Shown: positions 24,592 through 33,267, numbered from the stretch's first letter. The stretch is 64,000 nucleotides of DNA from Myxococcales bacterium (GCA_020633435.1 JACKDP010000005.1:124001-188000), one strand, 5' to 3'. The notes: a model not told the origin generated them from the sequence alone. Program-made: numbers and translations.

Positions 24592-25635
24592 ATGACCAGG
24601 CCAGCGACACGGGTGCTCGTGATCGGGTGCGGCGGGATCGGCGGGGTGGTCACCGGGCACCTGGCCGAGCTGGGCGTGGAGGTGCACGCCGTCAGCCGCA
24701 ACCCGGCGGTCATCGAGGCCATCACGGCCAACGGCCTGCGCCTGACGGGGGAGGGGGGCGACCGCAGCGTGCCCGTGGCCGTGCACCCCGAGGTGCCGGC
24801 CGGCCCGTTCGACTTCATCCTGCTCGCGACGCAGCCCCTCGACGTGGAGGAGGCCGCGCGCCAGGCCCAGCCCGCCCTGGGCCCCGACGGCCGCATCGTC
24901 TGCTTCCAGAACGGCCTCTGCGAGGAGCGCGTGGCGGCGGTCCTCGGCGACCGCAGCCGCGTCGTCGGGGGCATCGTCGCCTGGGGGGCCTCCATGGTCG
25001 CCCCGGGGGTGTACGACCGCACGGCCGACGGCGGCTTCGTGCTCGGCCGCCTGGACGGCGAGGCCGATCCCCGGGTGGACGCCCTGGCCGATCTGCTGGA
25101 GGTCATCGGGCCGGTGCAGCGCACCAGCAACCTGGCGGGGGCCCGCTGGAGCAAGCTGGCGCTGAACTGCGCCGTCTCGTCCCTCGGCACCCTGAACGGC
25201 TCCACGCTCGGCAAGGTGGTCCGCCAGCGCTTCGCCCGGCGCATCGCGCTCGAGATCATGACGGAGGTGGTGCGGGTGGCCCAGCGCCTCGAGGTGAAGC
25301 TGGAGAAGGTCAGCGGCACCCTCGATCTGACGCGCATCGCCCTCGACGACCAGCCCCGGCCGGGGCTCTCCCTGGCCGGCAAGCACGCCCTCATCCTGGC
25401 GGTGGGCCTGCGCTATCGCCGCATGCGCAGCTCCATGCTGCGCGCCATCGAGGCCGGGCGGGCCCCGGGGGTGGAGTTCCTCAACGGCGAGGTCGCCCGC
25501 TTCGGCGAGCGCCTGGGCGTGCCCACCCCCGTCAACCAGCAGGTCACCTTGCTGGTGCAGGGCATGGCCCGCGGCGAGGTGACGCCGGGCCGGGCCGTCA
25601 TCGAGTCCCTGCGCAGCGTCGTTCAGGGCAACTAG
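24592..25635 (+). CDS. panE: 2-dehydropantoate 2-reductase
   Basis: The 347-residue protein matches ketopantoate reductase (ApbA/PanE), which uses NADPH to make pantoate for coenzyme A. It has an N-terminal Rossmann motif (VLVIGCGGIGGVVTGHLA, about residues 8-25), the motif FILLATQPLDVEEA, the FQNG segment (about 104), and ARWSKLALNCAVSSL (about 184), which carries the catalytic Lys and Asn. The C-terminal helical domain ends with PVNQQVTLLVQGM. It is slightly longer than the usual 300 residues. The ATG at 24592 starts a short unit with exodeoxyribonuclease III, 39 bases downstream. The upstream 260-base gap is shared with the divergent DUF4331 gene. Confidence 0.88.
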   Translation: MTRPATRVLVIGCGGIGGVVTGHLAELGVEVHAVSRNPAVIEAITANGLRLTGEGGDRSVPVAVHPEVPAGPFDFILLATQPLDVEEAARQAQPALGPDGRIVCFQNGLCEERVAAVLGDRSRVVGGIVAWGASMVAPGVYDRTADGGFVLGRLDGEADPRVDALADLLEVIGPVQRTSNLAGARWSKLALNCAVSSLGTLNGSTLGKVVRQRFARRIALEIMTEVVRVAQRLEVKLEKVSGTLDLTRIALDDQPRPGLSLAGKHALILAVGLRYRRMRSSMLRAIEAGRAPGVEFLNGEVARFGERLGVPTPVNQQVTLLVQGMARGEVTPGRAVIESLRSVVQGN

Positions 25636-25674
25636 CCGATATCAAAAGAGAAACCAGAAGGAAGGGGGCGCTGG

Positions 25675-26439
25675 ATGCGCATCTTCTCGTGGAACGTGAA
25701 CGGCATCCGGGCGGCGTGGCGCAAGGGCATGGGGGACTGGCTCGCCCAGGGCCTGCCCGACGTGCTGGGCCTGCAGGAGATCAAGGCGACGCCGGCCCAG
25801 CTCGACGCCGACCAGCTCACCGGGCACGGCTACCACGTCGTCTGGAACCCGGCGAAGAAGCCGGGCTACAGCGGCACCGCGACGTTCAGCAAGGTCGCCC
25901 CGGACGAGGTGCTGCTGGGCTTCGGCGAGGCGCGCTTCGATGACGAGGGCCGCGTCATCAGCACGCGCCACGGCGACGTCTGGGTGGTCAACGCCTACTT
26001 CCCACACGGCCAGCGCGACTTCGCGCGCATGGACTACAAGACCGACTTCTACCGGGCCATGTTCGCGTGGGGCGACCGCCTGCGGGCGGGCGGCCAGCCC
26101 GTCATCCTCTGCGGCGACTGGAACACCGCCCACCAGGAGGTCGACATCAAGAACGCCAAGGCGAACCGCAAGACCAGCGGCTTCACCGACGAGGATCGGG
26201 CGCTGGTGGACGAGTTCGTCGCGGCGGGCTGGGTGGACACCTTCCGCCACCAGCACCCCGACGCCGTGGACGTGTTCTCCTGGTGGAGCCAGCGGCCGAC
26301 GGTGCGCGAGCGCAACATCGGGTGGCGCATCGACTATCACTTCGCGTCGGCGGCGGCGCTGGCTCGCGTGAAGGCGGCCAGCGTCCACATGGACGTCATG
26401 GGCTCGGATCACTGCCCCGTCGAGGTGGAGCTGGGCTGA
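25675..26439 (+). CDS. xth: Exodeoxyribonuclease III / AP endonuclease
   Basis: The 254-residue protein belongs to the ExoIII/EEP family, which cleaves at abasic sites in base-excision repair. Motifs: MRIFSWNVNGIRAA (with the Asn), LGLQEIKA (metal-binding Glu, about residue 35), VNAYFPHG (catalytic Tyr), GDWNTAHQEVDIKNAK (Asp and Asn), GWRIDYHFAS and the catalytic SDHCPVEVEL at the C-terminus. All key residues are present and the length is normal. The ATG at 25675 follows an AGGAAGG stretch. Cytoplasmic. It lies directly after panE on the same strand. Confidence 0.96.
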   Translation: MRIFSWNVNGIRAAWRKGMGDWLAQGLPDVLGLQEIKATPAQLDADQLTGHGYHVVWNPAKKPGYSGTATFSKVAPDEVLLGFGEARFDDEGRVISTRHGDVWVVNAYFPHGQRDFARMDYKTDFYRAMFAWGDRLRAGGQPVILCGDWNTAHQEVDIKNAKANRKTSGFTDEDRALVDEFVAAGWVDTFRHQHPDAVDVFSWWSQRPTVRERNIGWRIDYHFASAAALARVKAASVHMDVMGSDHCPVEVELG

Positions 26440-26449
26440 GCGGCGGCGC

Positions 26450-27481
26450 TCAGGCCCCGGGCTGGCTGGGGGCGGCCTTGCCCGCCGGCACCTGGCGGCC
26501 CACCCAGGCGTCCACCTCGCTCCAGCGCGTGTGCAGCCAGGCGGTGAGGGCCTCGCGGCCCGCGGGCAGCGTCTGGTGAGAGATGCGCCACAGCGCGATG
26601 CGCAGGGTGGTGCCCACGAATGAGCCATCCACCAGGTTGCGCAGCGTCCGCACCTTCTCGAGGCCGGTGTGGGCCAGGAAGACCACGTCGGTGGCCTTCT
26701 TCTCCAGCAGGCTGACGGCTCCGCCCGGCCGGGGCGGCAGGACGTGGGTGTAGGCCCGCGCCCGGGCGACGTCCTCGGCGCTGGCCCCCTTCGCCTCCAG
26801 GCGCTCCAGGATCTGCGTGCGCTTGTGCGGCGTGAAGCGGGTGCCTTCGGGATAGACCACCACGACGTCATGGGGCCCCGTCCCGTCCACCAGCTTCAAG
26901 ACCTCCTCGATCTCGCGGGCCGGGTTGTCGGTGCCGCGCCGCACGAAGGCGTTGGGCAGCTGCCCGCCCACGATGTCGATGCAGGGGTCCCAGACGAGCT
27001 CCTTCTTCATGACGTAGCGCGGCTGGAAGGGCAGGCGCTTCGCGAAGATCCAGAACGGCAGCAGGGTGTCGCCGAAGCTGACGTGCCGGCTCAGCAGCAG
27101 GAGCGGCCCCGGATCGGCCAGGGACTCCTCGGCCCCTTCGACCTGGATGTCCAGGCGGTACAGGCGCACGCCCCCGCGCAGGAGCCGCAGGGCCCAGCGC
27201 CGCTGGATGCCCCAGAGGCGCACCACGTACGGCATGCCGCCGTCGCGGAAGGGCCCGCCCTTGAGCACCCAGGCGACCTGGGCCTGCCCGAGGTAGAACA
27301 GCCCCGTCCAGATGAAGTGGGCGAAGAACGTGATGCACCGCAGGTAGCTCTGGCCCCGGACGCGGTCCATGACGGCGGTGACGGGGGCCCAGAGGGGCGC
27401 GGACACGACCAGCAGCACGCCGAACAGGAGGTAGGCGAGGATCATCACCGCTCGGCGGGTGGTGTCGCGGACGAACTGCAT
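26450..27481 (-). CDS. PlsC-like 1-acylglycerol-3-phosphate acyltransferase family membrane protein
   Basis: The 343-residue product has a strong hydrophobic N-terminal segment (about residues 12-40), then an acyltransferase fold. The HX4D motif reads SRHVSFGD (about 140) and the later motif VVYPEGTRFTPHKR (about 225) matches the EGTR block. Such enzymes transfer an acyl chain to lysophosphatidate or a related lipid. The length and the lack of the usual NHxSxxD spelling suggest a divergent subgroup. The ATG at 27481 is preferred over an upstream ATG at 27556 because a GAGGAG site precedes it and its hydrophobic helix starts there. The stop lies 10 bases from the end of xth, with the two genes converging. 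Confidence 0.85.
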   Translation of the reverse strand: MQFVRDTTRRAVMILAYLLFGVLLVVSAPLWAPVTAVMDRVRGQSYLRCITFFAHFIWTGLFYLGQAQVAWVLKGGPFRDGGMPYVVRLWGIQRRWALRLLRGGVRLYRLDIQVEGAEESLADPGPLLLLSRHVSFGDTLLPFWIFAKRLPFQPRYVMKKELVWDPCIDIVGGQLPNAFVRRGTDNPAREIEEVLKLVDGTGPHDVVVVYPEGTRFTPHKRTQILERLEAKGASAEDVARARAYTHVLPPRPGGAVSLLEKKATDVVFLAHTGLEKVRTLRNLVDGSFVGTTLRIALWRISHQTLPAGREALTAWLHTRWSEVDAWVGRQVPAGKAAPSQPGA

Positions 27482-27579
27482 GCGGGCTGGCTCCTCAGCA
27501 GGTGGCGGCCCGGGCTGGTCCCCGACCGGCGAAACACGATACACCCCCAGCATCACCGATCTGACCCGCTCCGAGGAAG

Positions 27580-28050
27580 ATGCCTCGCACCGACGCCGCC
27601 ACGCACCTCGTCATCCTGGCCCATGGCAGCAGCCGCGTGGCCTGGCGCCAGCCCATCGAGGCCCTCTCGGCCCGCGTCGAGGCGGGGGCACCGGGGGCCG
27701 TGCACCTGGCCTGGCTCGAGGCGGCGGAGCCCGACCTGCTGGCGGCCGTCGCGGGCGCGGTGGCGGCCGGCGCGAGGGCGGTGCGGGTGCTGCCGCTGTT
27801 CTGGTCGAGCGGGGGGCATGTGGCCCGGGACGTCCCGCCGCTGCTGGACGCCGCCCGGGCGCGCTGGCCAGGCCTGGGGCTGGAGCTGTTGCCGACGGTG
27901 GGCGAGCACCCGCGGGTCGTCGCGGCCCTCGTCGACATCGCGGCGGAGGCGGCGCTCAGCGCGGCGCCCCCGGGATGGCCGGCCACGCCGCCGGATCCGT
28001 CGGGCACCCCGTCCCCGGGGGCACCGGGACCAGGCGAAACCAGCCGGTGA
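27580..28050 (+). CDS. cbiX: Sirohydrochlorin chelatase-like protein (CbiX)
   Basis: The product has the CbiX/SirB signature: HLVILAHGSSRVAW at the start (catalytic His), then VHLAWLEAAEPDLLAA, VRVLPLFWSSGGHVARDVPPLL (second His), and LPTVGEHPRVVAALV. The family inserts Co or Fe into sirohydrochlorin for B12 or siroheme. The chelatase core ends near residue 127. The remaining 30 residues, PPGWPATPPDPSG and so on, are low-complexity. They overlap the end of the opposite-strand gene by 95 bases, so the tail may be an add-on. The short form (about 125 residues) is normal for stand-alone CbiX/CbiXS. Confidence 0.85.
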   Translation: MPRTDAATHLVILAHGSSRVAWRQPIEALSARVEAGAPGAVHLAWLEAAEPDLLAAVAGAVAAGARAVRVLPLFWSSGGHVARDVPPLLDAARARWPGLGLELLPTVGEHPRVVAALVDIAAEAALSAAPPGWPATPPDPSGTPSPGAPGPGETSR

Positions 28051-28600
28051 GGGCCTGCACTTCGTCGTCGGCCGTGGCCTTGAGGCACGCCCCGTCGGCG
28101 CCCAGGACGCGCTGCTCCACCCGGACGGCGACGCGCGCCTCCAGGGCCTCGCCCTGCGCCTTCAGCCGAGCCTGGGTGGTGCTGGTGCTGGCCACGTAGA
28201 GCCGGCCGCCGCAGAGCGGGGCGTTCACCGCCAGCGTCACGCCGGGGTGGCCGTCGCCGTCGACGTCCGTGGCGTCCCAGCCCGACGTCCAGCCGGCCGC
28301 GCCGAACAGGCCGTCGGCCTCCGGGGTGAAGTCGGCGGTGGCCGCGGGCAGCCGCGGGACGGCGGCCGGATCGAGGCGCACCGACACCCCGAGCACCGGG
28401 GCGATCTCGACGCGGCACGGCCGCTGCTCCAGGCGAAACCCGCCGTCGGCGCGGGGCGTGAGCGTGGCCAGGAACCACGTCTGGCTGCGCGTTTTCACCT
28501 TGCCGATCACGGGGATGGCGCGGCTGCCCTCCACCTCCTGGAAGCCGGCCCAGAGGCCCGGGGCGGGGGTGAGGAGGGCCAGCGCGAGGGCCAGGATCAT
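27956..28600 (-). CDS. Exported protein of unknown function
   Basis: I do not recognise this 214-residue product. It has a Sec signal peptide (ILALALALLTPAPGLWA). The body is beta-rich and contains a calcium-loop-like stretch, TDVDGDGHPGVTLAV, of the FG-GAP or dockerin type. Two Cys (RPCRVEI and APLCGGRL) and a later pair (ADGACLK, GTGCPTD) may form disulfides. The start at ATG 28600 overlaps the end of the carH gene (28597-28599) by four bases, so it is likely co-transcribed with the B12 regulator. It converges with cbiX, overlapping its 3' end. Confidence 0.7.
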   Translation of the reverse strand: MILALALALLTPAPGLWAGFQEVEGSRAIPVIGKVKTRSQTWFLATLTPRADGGFRLEQRPCRVEIAPVLGVSVRLDPAAVPRLPAATADFTPEADGLFGAAGWTSGWDATDVDGDGHPGVTLAVNAPLCGGRLYVASTSTTQARLKAQGEALEARVAVRVEQRVLGADGACLKATADDEVQALTGWFRLVPVPPGTGCPTDPAAWPAIPGAPR

Positions 28601-29544
28601 GCCCCGGCGGCCTCGACGCGGCGCTCCCGCAGGCGGACCTCCAGCGCGTCGCGCACCGCCTCGGGATCCTGCCCCTGGCGGGCGAGGATGCCGCCGAGCC
28701 GGTCGATAAGCGGGCCGTGCTGGTTGGCCGCGTGCCCGCCGATGACCCAGGGGGTCGGGCCGATGGCGTCGGCGTACCGGGTGAGGATCTGGGCGAACTG
28801 CTCGCGCGGGTGGACCTGGGTGGCCGAGAGCCCGACGGCGTGCGGGTGCAGGGAGGCCACCGAGTCGGCCAGGGCCTCGGGCGGCGTGTCCACGCCCAGG
28901 ATGACGACGCGGTAGCCCCACTGGACGAAGTGCAGGGCGGTGCCGTAGAGCGCCATCACGTGGTACTCGCCGGCGATGCACGCCAGCACCACCGTGCGCA
29001 GGGGGGCCGTGGGCTGCACCAGCCGCAAGAGCTCGCGCGTCGCGTTGCCCAGGTACTCCGAGGCCAGGTGCTCTTGCGCGATGCTGAGCTGCCCCGCGTG
29101 CCACTCGTCGCCGATGCGGCGCAGGGCGGGGGCGAACACCCGGTCGAAGATGGTGCGGGCCGAGCCCAGCAGCATCGAGCGCTGCACGGCCATCTCCAGC
29201 GCCGACGGATCGAAGCGCTTCACGGCGTCGATGATGCGCTCGGCGGCCACCTGCCAGGCGTCCGTCGGCAGCTCGTCCACGGCCGGCGGCTCGTTCTCGG
29301 CCATGCGCCGCACGACGTCGGCCGCCTGCGACGGCGCCATGCCCTGATCGCAGAGCTCCTTCAGCCGGCGGATCAGCTCGACGTCGGCGTCGGTGTAGAG
29401 TCGGTACGACGACTCGGTCCGCTGAGGGGACGGGATGCCGTAGCGGCGCTCCCAGGCCCGCAGCGTCGGCGAGGGGACGCCGGTCAGGCGGGCCACCGTC
29501 TGGATGCGGTACTGGGCGTTGGCGGCGTGGGCGACGGGCTTCAT
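28597..29544 (-). CDS. carH: CarH-type B12-dependent light sensor / MerR-family repressor
   Basis: The 315-residue protein joins a MerR DNA-binding domain (about 12-80: RIQTVARLTGVPSPTLRAWE, RRYGIPSPQRTESSYRLYTD) and a cobalamin-binding module. The latter has a four-helix bundle with WHAGQLSIAQEHLASEYL, which is the W...EH motif that covers the adenosyl group in CarH. A Rossmann-like part follows with ACIAGEYHVMALYG, whose His is the expected Co ligand (E-x-H form). In Thermus and Myxococcus CarH, adenosylcobalamin makes a DNA-binding tetramer in the dark, and light breaks it, switching on carotenoid genes. It is divergent from crtI over a 90-base gap with repeated operator-like sites, which fits that role. 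The usual last G of ExHxxG is Ala. Confidence 0.88.
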   Translation of the reverse strand: MKPVAHAANAQYRIQTVARLTGVPSPTLRAWERRYGIPSPQRTESSYRLYTDADVELIRRLKELCDQGMAPSQAADVVRRMAENEPPAVDELPTDAWQVAAERIIDAVKRFDPSALEMAVQRSMLLGSARTIFDRVFAPALRRIGDEWHAGQLSIAQEHLASEYLGNATRELLRLVQPTAPLRTVVLACIAGEYHVMALYGTALHFVQWGYRVVILGVDTPPEALADSVASLHPHAVGLSATQVHPREQFAQILTRYADAIGPTPWVIGGHAANQHGPLIDRLGGILARQGQDPEAVRDALEVRLRERRVEAAGA

Positions 29545-29584
29545 CGACGGGGGCCTCGCTGCGGGGTCCTTGACAAGCCCCGTG

Positions 29585-29608
29585 GTGTTCGCACAGGGTG
29601 TGTCCACA
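29585..29608. promoter_or_regulatory. Operator-like repeats between carH and crtI
   Basis: Two copies of GTGT-N3-CACA, at 29585-29595 and 29598-29608, lie 13 bases apart in the 90-base gap between carH and crtI. The second extends to a perfect inverted repeat GTGTG-TC-CACAC (29598-29609). They sit where a regulator controlling both genes would bind. Binding by the adjacent CarH is inferred; I did not match them to a published operator. Confidence 0.5.
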
Positions 29609-29634
29609 CTTTGGATAAAGTCTAGCGAGAGTTC

Positions 29635-31140
29635 ATGCAGGCCGCAACCCTCCCGTCCAACGCTCCGCACGCCGTGGTGATCGGCAGTGGCTTCGGCGGC
29701 CTGGCCGCCGCCGTCCGCCTGGGTGCCCGCGGCTACCGCGTCACCGTCCTGGAGAAGCTCGAGGCCGTTGGCGGGCGGGCCAACGTCTACCGCCAGGACG
29801 GCTTCGTCTTCGACGGCGGCCCCACCGTCGTCACCGCCCCCTTCCTCTTCGAGGAGCTGTGGACGCTGGCGGGCCGCCGCATGGCCGACGACGTGGACAT
29901 GCGCCCCGTCAGCCCGTTCTACCGCATCCGCTTCGACGACGGGGCGGTCTTCGACTACACGGGCGACGCCGACGCCATGCGCGGCGAGATCGAGAAGTTC
30001 AACCCGGCGGACGTCGCGGGCTACGAGCGGTTCCTGGAGATGAGCCGCAAGATCTTCGCCGTGGGCTTCGAGGAGCTGGCCCATGTGCCCTTCAGCTCCT
30101 GGTTCGACATGCTGCGCATCGCCCCGGCCATGGTCCGGCTGAAGAGCTACAAGACGGTGTACAAGCTCGTCGCCGACTACGTGAAGGATGAGCGCCTGCG
30201 CACGGTGTTCAGCTTCCACCCGCTCCTCGTGGGCGGCAACCCGTTCTCCACGACGTCGATCTACACCCTCATCGCGTTCCTGGAGCGCAAGTGGGGCGTG
30301 CACTTCCCCATGGGCGGCACCGGCGTCCTCGTCTCGGGCCTGGTGAGCCTCATCGAGGGTCTCGGCGGGCAGGTGCGCACCGAGGCCGGCGTCCGCCAGA
30401 TCCGCGTCGAGGGCAAGCGGGCCACGGGCGTCGTCCTGGAGAGCGGCGAGGTCATCGACGCCGACGTCGTGGTCTCCAACGCCGACTCGGCCACCACCTA
30501 CCGCTTCCTCGTGCCCCCGGAGGCGCGCAAGCGCTGGACGGACGCGAAGATCGAGAAGGCCCGCTACTCGATGAGCCTGGTGGTCTGGTACTTCGGCACG
30601 AAGCGCAAGTACGAGGACGTCGCCCACCACACCATCCTGCTCGGCCCCCGGTACCGCGGCCTGCTGGACGACATCTTCGAGAAGAAGGTCCTCGCCGACG
30701 ACTTCAGCCTGTACCTGCACCGGCCCACCGCCACCGATCCCTCGCTGGCCCCCGAGGGCTGCGACGCCTTCTACGTGCTCTCCCCGGTGCCCCACCTGGA
30801 GAGCGGGACGGACTGGCGCGCCATGGCCGAGCCGTACAAGGAGAAGATCGCGGCGTACCTGGAGCGCACCGTGATGCCCGATCTGCGGGCCAACGTGATC
30901 AGCAGCCACCTCGTCACGCCCCTGACCTTCGAGGATCGCTTCTCGTCGTTCCGCGGCGCGGCCTTCGGCCTGGAGCCGGTGCTGACGCAGAGCGCGTACT
31001 TTCGGCCCCACAACCAGAGCGAGGAGGTGGAGCGGCTCTACCTCGTCGGGGCCGGCACCCACCCGGGCGCGGGCATGCCGGGGGTGCTCTCGTCGGCGCG
31101 CGTCCTCGACTCCATCGTGCCCGATCCCGACAAACTGTAG
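29635..31140 (+). CDS. crtI: Phytoene desaturase (CrtI family)
   Basis: The 501-residue flavoprotein has the CrtI N-terminal dinucleotide motif (VVIGSGFGGLAAAVRLGARG, about 14-33), GGRANVYRQDGFVFDGGPTV, the middle FHPLLVGGNPFSTTSIY (about 200-216), and the C-terminal FAD end LYLVGAGTHPGAGMPGVLSSARV. CrtI desaturates phytoene toward lycopene using FAD in the carotenoid pathway. The ATG at 29635 follows the regulatory gap shared with carH. The next gene, phytoene synthase, starts 7 bases after the stop. Length and motifs are normal. Membrane association is expected because the substrate is lipophilic. Confidence 0.95.
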   Translation: MQAATLPSNAPHAVVIGSGFGGLAAAVRLGARGYRVTVLEKLEAVGGRANVYRQDGFVFDGGPTVVTAPFLFEELWTLAGRRMADDVDMRPVSPFYRIRFDDGAVFDYTGDADAMRGEIEKFNPADVAGYERFLEMSRKIFAVGFEELAHVPFSSWFDMLRIAPAMVRLKSYKTVYKLVADYVKDERLRTVFSFHPLLVGGNPFSTTSIYTLIAFLERKWGVHFPMGGTGVLVSGLVSLIEGLGGQVRTEAGVRQIRVEGKRATGVVLESGEVIDADVVVSNADSATTYRFLVPPEARKRWTDAKIEKARYSMSLVVWYFGTKRKYEDVAHHTILLGPRYRGLLDDIFEKKVLADDFSLYLHRPTATDPSLAPEGCDAFYVLSPVPHLESGTDWRAMAEPYKEKIAAYLERTVMPDLRANVISSHLVTPLTFEDRFSSFRGAAFGLEPVLTQSAYFRPHNQSEEVERLYLVGAGTHPGAGMPGVLSSARVLDSIVPDPDKL

Positions 31141-31147
31141 GGAATTC

Positions 31148-32074
31148 ATGGGTCTGGACGCCATTGAACCCGCCGACCTCGCGGTCTGCGAGGCCCTGCT
31201 CGCCGCCGGCTCCAAGAGCTTCTCGGCGGCCGGTCGCCTGCTGCCCCGGCGGTCCCGGCCGTCCATCACCGCGCTCTACGCCTTCTGCCGCATCGCCGAC
31301 GACCTCATCGACGAGGGCGACGGCGCGGCCGGCCTCGTGACGCTGCGCCGCCGCCTGACGGCGATCTACGCGGGCACCCCCGAGGACCACGCCGTCGACC
31401 GCGCCTTCGCCGTCACCGTCCGGCGGCACGGCATCCCGCGGGGGGTGGTGGACCTGCTCATCGAGGGCTTCGAGTGGGATCTGGCGGGCCGCCGGTACGT
31501 GACCGCCGCCGACACCGTGGCCTACGGCGTGCGCGTCGCCTCCACCGTCGGGGTGATGATGACGCTGATCATGGGCCCGCGGGACCGCACCACGCTGGCC
31601 CGGGCGGCCGATCTGGGCGTGGCCATGCAGCTCACCAACATCGCCCGGGACGTGGGGGAGGACGCGCGCAACGGCCGCGTCTACCTGCCGGGGGCCTGGC
31701 TGGCCGAGGCCGGCGCGCCCCCCGACGCCCTCGGCGTCGAGCCCCGCTTCTCGCCGCCCGTCGGCGAGGTGGTCGCGCGCCTGCTCGCGACGGCCGACGG
31801 CCTCTACCGCCGCGCCGACACCGGCATCGGCCGGCTCCCGCGCCGGGTGCGCCTGGCCATCACGGCCGCCAGCAGCATCTACCGCGCCATCGGCGACGTC
31901 ATCGCACGCAACGGCCACGACAGCGTGTCCACCCGCGCCCGCACGGGCCGGGGCCGCAAGCTGCTGCTGCTGCTGCGGGCGCTGCGGGCGGCCTTCTGGA
32001 CGCCGCCCCTCGATCCGGCCCCGCCGCTGCCCGAGGCCGTCGCGCTGCTCGACGCCGTGGACGCGGCTACCTGA
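31148..32074 (+). CDS. crtB: Phytoene synthase
   Basis: The 308-residue protein joins two geranylgeranyl diphosphates into phytoene. Both Asp-rich motifs are present: ADDLIDE (about 54-60) and QLTNIARDVGEDARNGRVYLP (about 164-184), which bind Mg and diphosphate. The opening SKSFSAAGRLLPRR and the ALYAFCRIADDLID block match squalene/phytoene synthases. It is seven bases after crtI in the same direction, so the two act in order in one transcript, in reverse biosynthetic order. Its stop overlaps the convergent RluA-type gene by eight bases. Cytoplasmic or membrane-peripheral. Confidence 0.95.
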   Translation: MGLDAIEPADLAVCEALLAAGSKSFSAAGRLLPRRSRPSITALYAFCRIADDLIDEGDGAAGLVTLRRRLTAIYAGTPEDHAVDRAFAVTVRRHGIPRGVVDLLIEGFEWDLAGRRYVTAADTVAYGVRVASTVGVMMTLIMGPRDRTTLARAADLGVAMQLTNIARDVGEDARNGRVYLPGAWLAEAGAPPDALGVEPRFSPPVGEVVARLLATADGLYRRADTGIGRLPRRVRLAITAASSIYRAIGDVIARNGHDSVSTRARTGRGRKLLLLLRALRAAFWTPPLDPAPPLPEAVALLDAVDAAT

Positions 32075-32984
32075 GGGCGTCGCAGGCCGCCTGGATGTCC
32101 GCCGGGATGGCCGACTCGAAGAAGAGCGTGCCGCCGTCGGGGTGCTCGAAGCCGAGCGTCGCCGCGTGCAGCGCCTGCCGGGTGAGGCCCAGGTCGAAGC
32201 CGAGCTGGCGCAGGGCGGGGGGCTGCTCGATGCGGCGTCGGCGGCCGTAGACCGGATCCCCCACCAGCGGGCAGCCGGCCTCCGCCGCGTGGACGCGGAT
32301 CTGGTGCGTCCGCCCCGTCTCCAGCCGCAGCCCGAGCCAGACGCAGGGGCCGAGCCGCTCCAGCACCTCGAAGTGCGTCGTCGCCGGCTTGCCGTGCCCG
32401 GCCTTGCCCGTGTAGCGCCGGCGGTCGCGGGGATCGCGGGCGTGCAGGCTGTCCCACCGCCCCGCCGCGGGCAGCCCGGGGTCCCAGGCGAGGGCGCGGT
32501 AGCTGCGGGCCATGGTGTGGGCCGAGAGCTGGGCGGCCAGGCGATGGTGGGCCACCTCGGTGCGGGCCACGACCAGCAGGCCCGAGGTGCCCGCGTCGAT
32601 GCGGTGCACGATGCCGGGGCGGTCCGGCGCGCCCACCGGGGACAGGTCGCCGAAGCGGTGCAGCAGGCCGTTGACGAGGGTCTGATCCAGGTTGCCCGCC
32701 CCCGGGTGCACCACGAGGCCGGCCGGCTTGTCGACGACGATCAGGGCGTCATCGGCGTAGACCACCGTGAAATCAATGGGTTGCGGCGTCGTGGACGCCG
32801 GCGGGGGCGGCACCTCCACCGTCACCGCCTCGCCGCCGCGCAGGCGCAGGCCCGGCTTGACGACGGCGGCGTCCACGCGCACGAGCCCCTCGGCGATCCA
32901 GGCGCTCAGGCGGCTGCGGCTGTGATCGGGGAGCTGCTCGGCCAGCCAGCGGTCGAGCCGCTGGCCCTCGGCCTCGGGGGGCAC
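32067..32984 (-). CDS. RluA/RluD-family pseudouridine synthase
   Basis: The 305-residue protein converts uridine to pseudouridine in rRNA or tRNA. It has an N-terminal S4-like RNA-binding part (QRLDRWLAEQLPDHSRSRLS, about 7-26) and a catalytic domain with the signature GIVHRIDAGTSGLLVVART (catalytic Asp in HRID). Later come the family ending segments ETGRTHQIRVHAAEAGCPLVGDPVYG and HAATLGFEHPDGG. The order S4 then catalytic domain fits RluD-type enzymes that modify 23S rRNA. The start is taken as the GTG at 32984; an in-frame CTG or upstream extension (residues LFLV) could add a few residues. It converges with crtB. Confidence 0.9.
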   Translation of the reverse strand: MPPEAEGQRLDRWLAEQLPDHSRSRLSAWIAEGLVRVDAAVVKPGLRLRGGEAVTVEVPPPPASTTPQPIDFTVVYADDALIVVDKPAGLVVHPGAGNLDQTLVNGLLHRFGDLSPVGAPDRPGIVHRIDAGTSGLLVVARTEVAHHRLAAQLSAHTMARSYRALAWDPGLPAAGRWDSLHARDPRDRRRYTGKAGHGKPATTHFEVLERLGPCVWLGLRLETGRTHQIRVHAAEAGCPLVGDPVYGRRRRIEQPPALRQLGFDLGLTRQALHAATLGFEHPDGGTLFFESAIPADIQAACDALR

Positions 32985-33000
32985 CAGGAACAGGGGCGCG

Positions 33001-33267
33001 CTACCAGATGCGCGTGGGCAGGTCGGCGCAGGCCTTGATCAGCACGTCGACGATGGCCCGCTCGACGAAGTTGTGCTGGGCGATGATCTCGGGGGCGACG
33101 CGCTGCATGAACAGGTCGTGGCCCTCATTGATCTCGGACTCCAGCACCTCGAACAGGTTGTCGCGCTTGATGCCGTCCGCGATCTTGTCCTTGTTGTAGA
33201 GCAGGATGTCCGACGCGATGGTCCGAGCGAGGCGCAGCGCGCCGTTGGCGGAGGTGATGGTCTGCAT
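33001..33267 (-). CDS. Small conserved helical protein
   Basis: The 88-residue product is predicted to be all helical and soluble, with no Cys clusters or signal: LARTIASDILLYNKDKIADG, then DNLFEVLESEINEGHDLFMQRVAPEI. From memory, the block 'AR.I.SDI.LYN..KI..GI' is a recurring short module in Myxococcota and Deltaproteobacteria, often at the ends of regulators; I cannot check that here. The ATG at 33267 is favoured over an upstream extension. It is 16 bases upstream of the RluA-type gene and may be in the same unit, sharing a 132-base divergent gap with the DUF808 gene. Confidence 0.7.
   Translation of the reverse strand: MQTITSANGALRLARTIASDILLYNKDKIADGIKRDNLFEVLESEINEGHDLFMQRVAPEIIAQHNFVERAIVDVLIKACADLPTRIW

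Noticed and set aside
29570..29575. TTGACA as a -35 box for crtI
   Set aside because: There is no matching -10 at 16-18 bases. The repeat sites nearby are better supported as regulatory signals.
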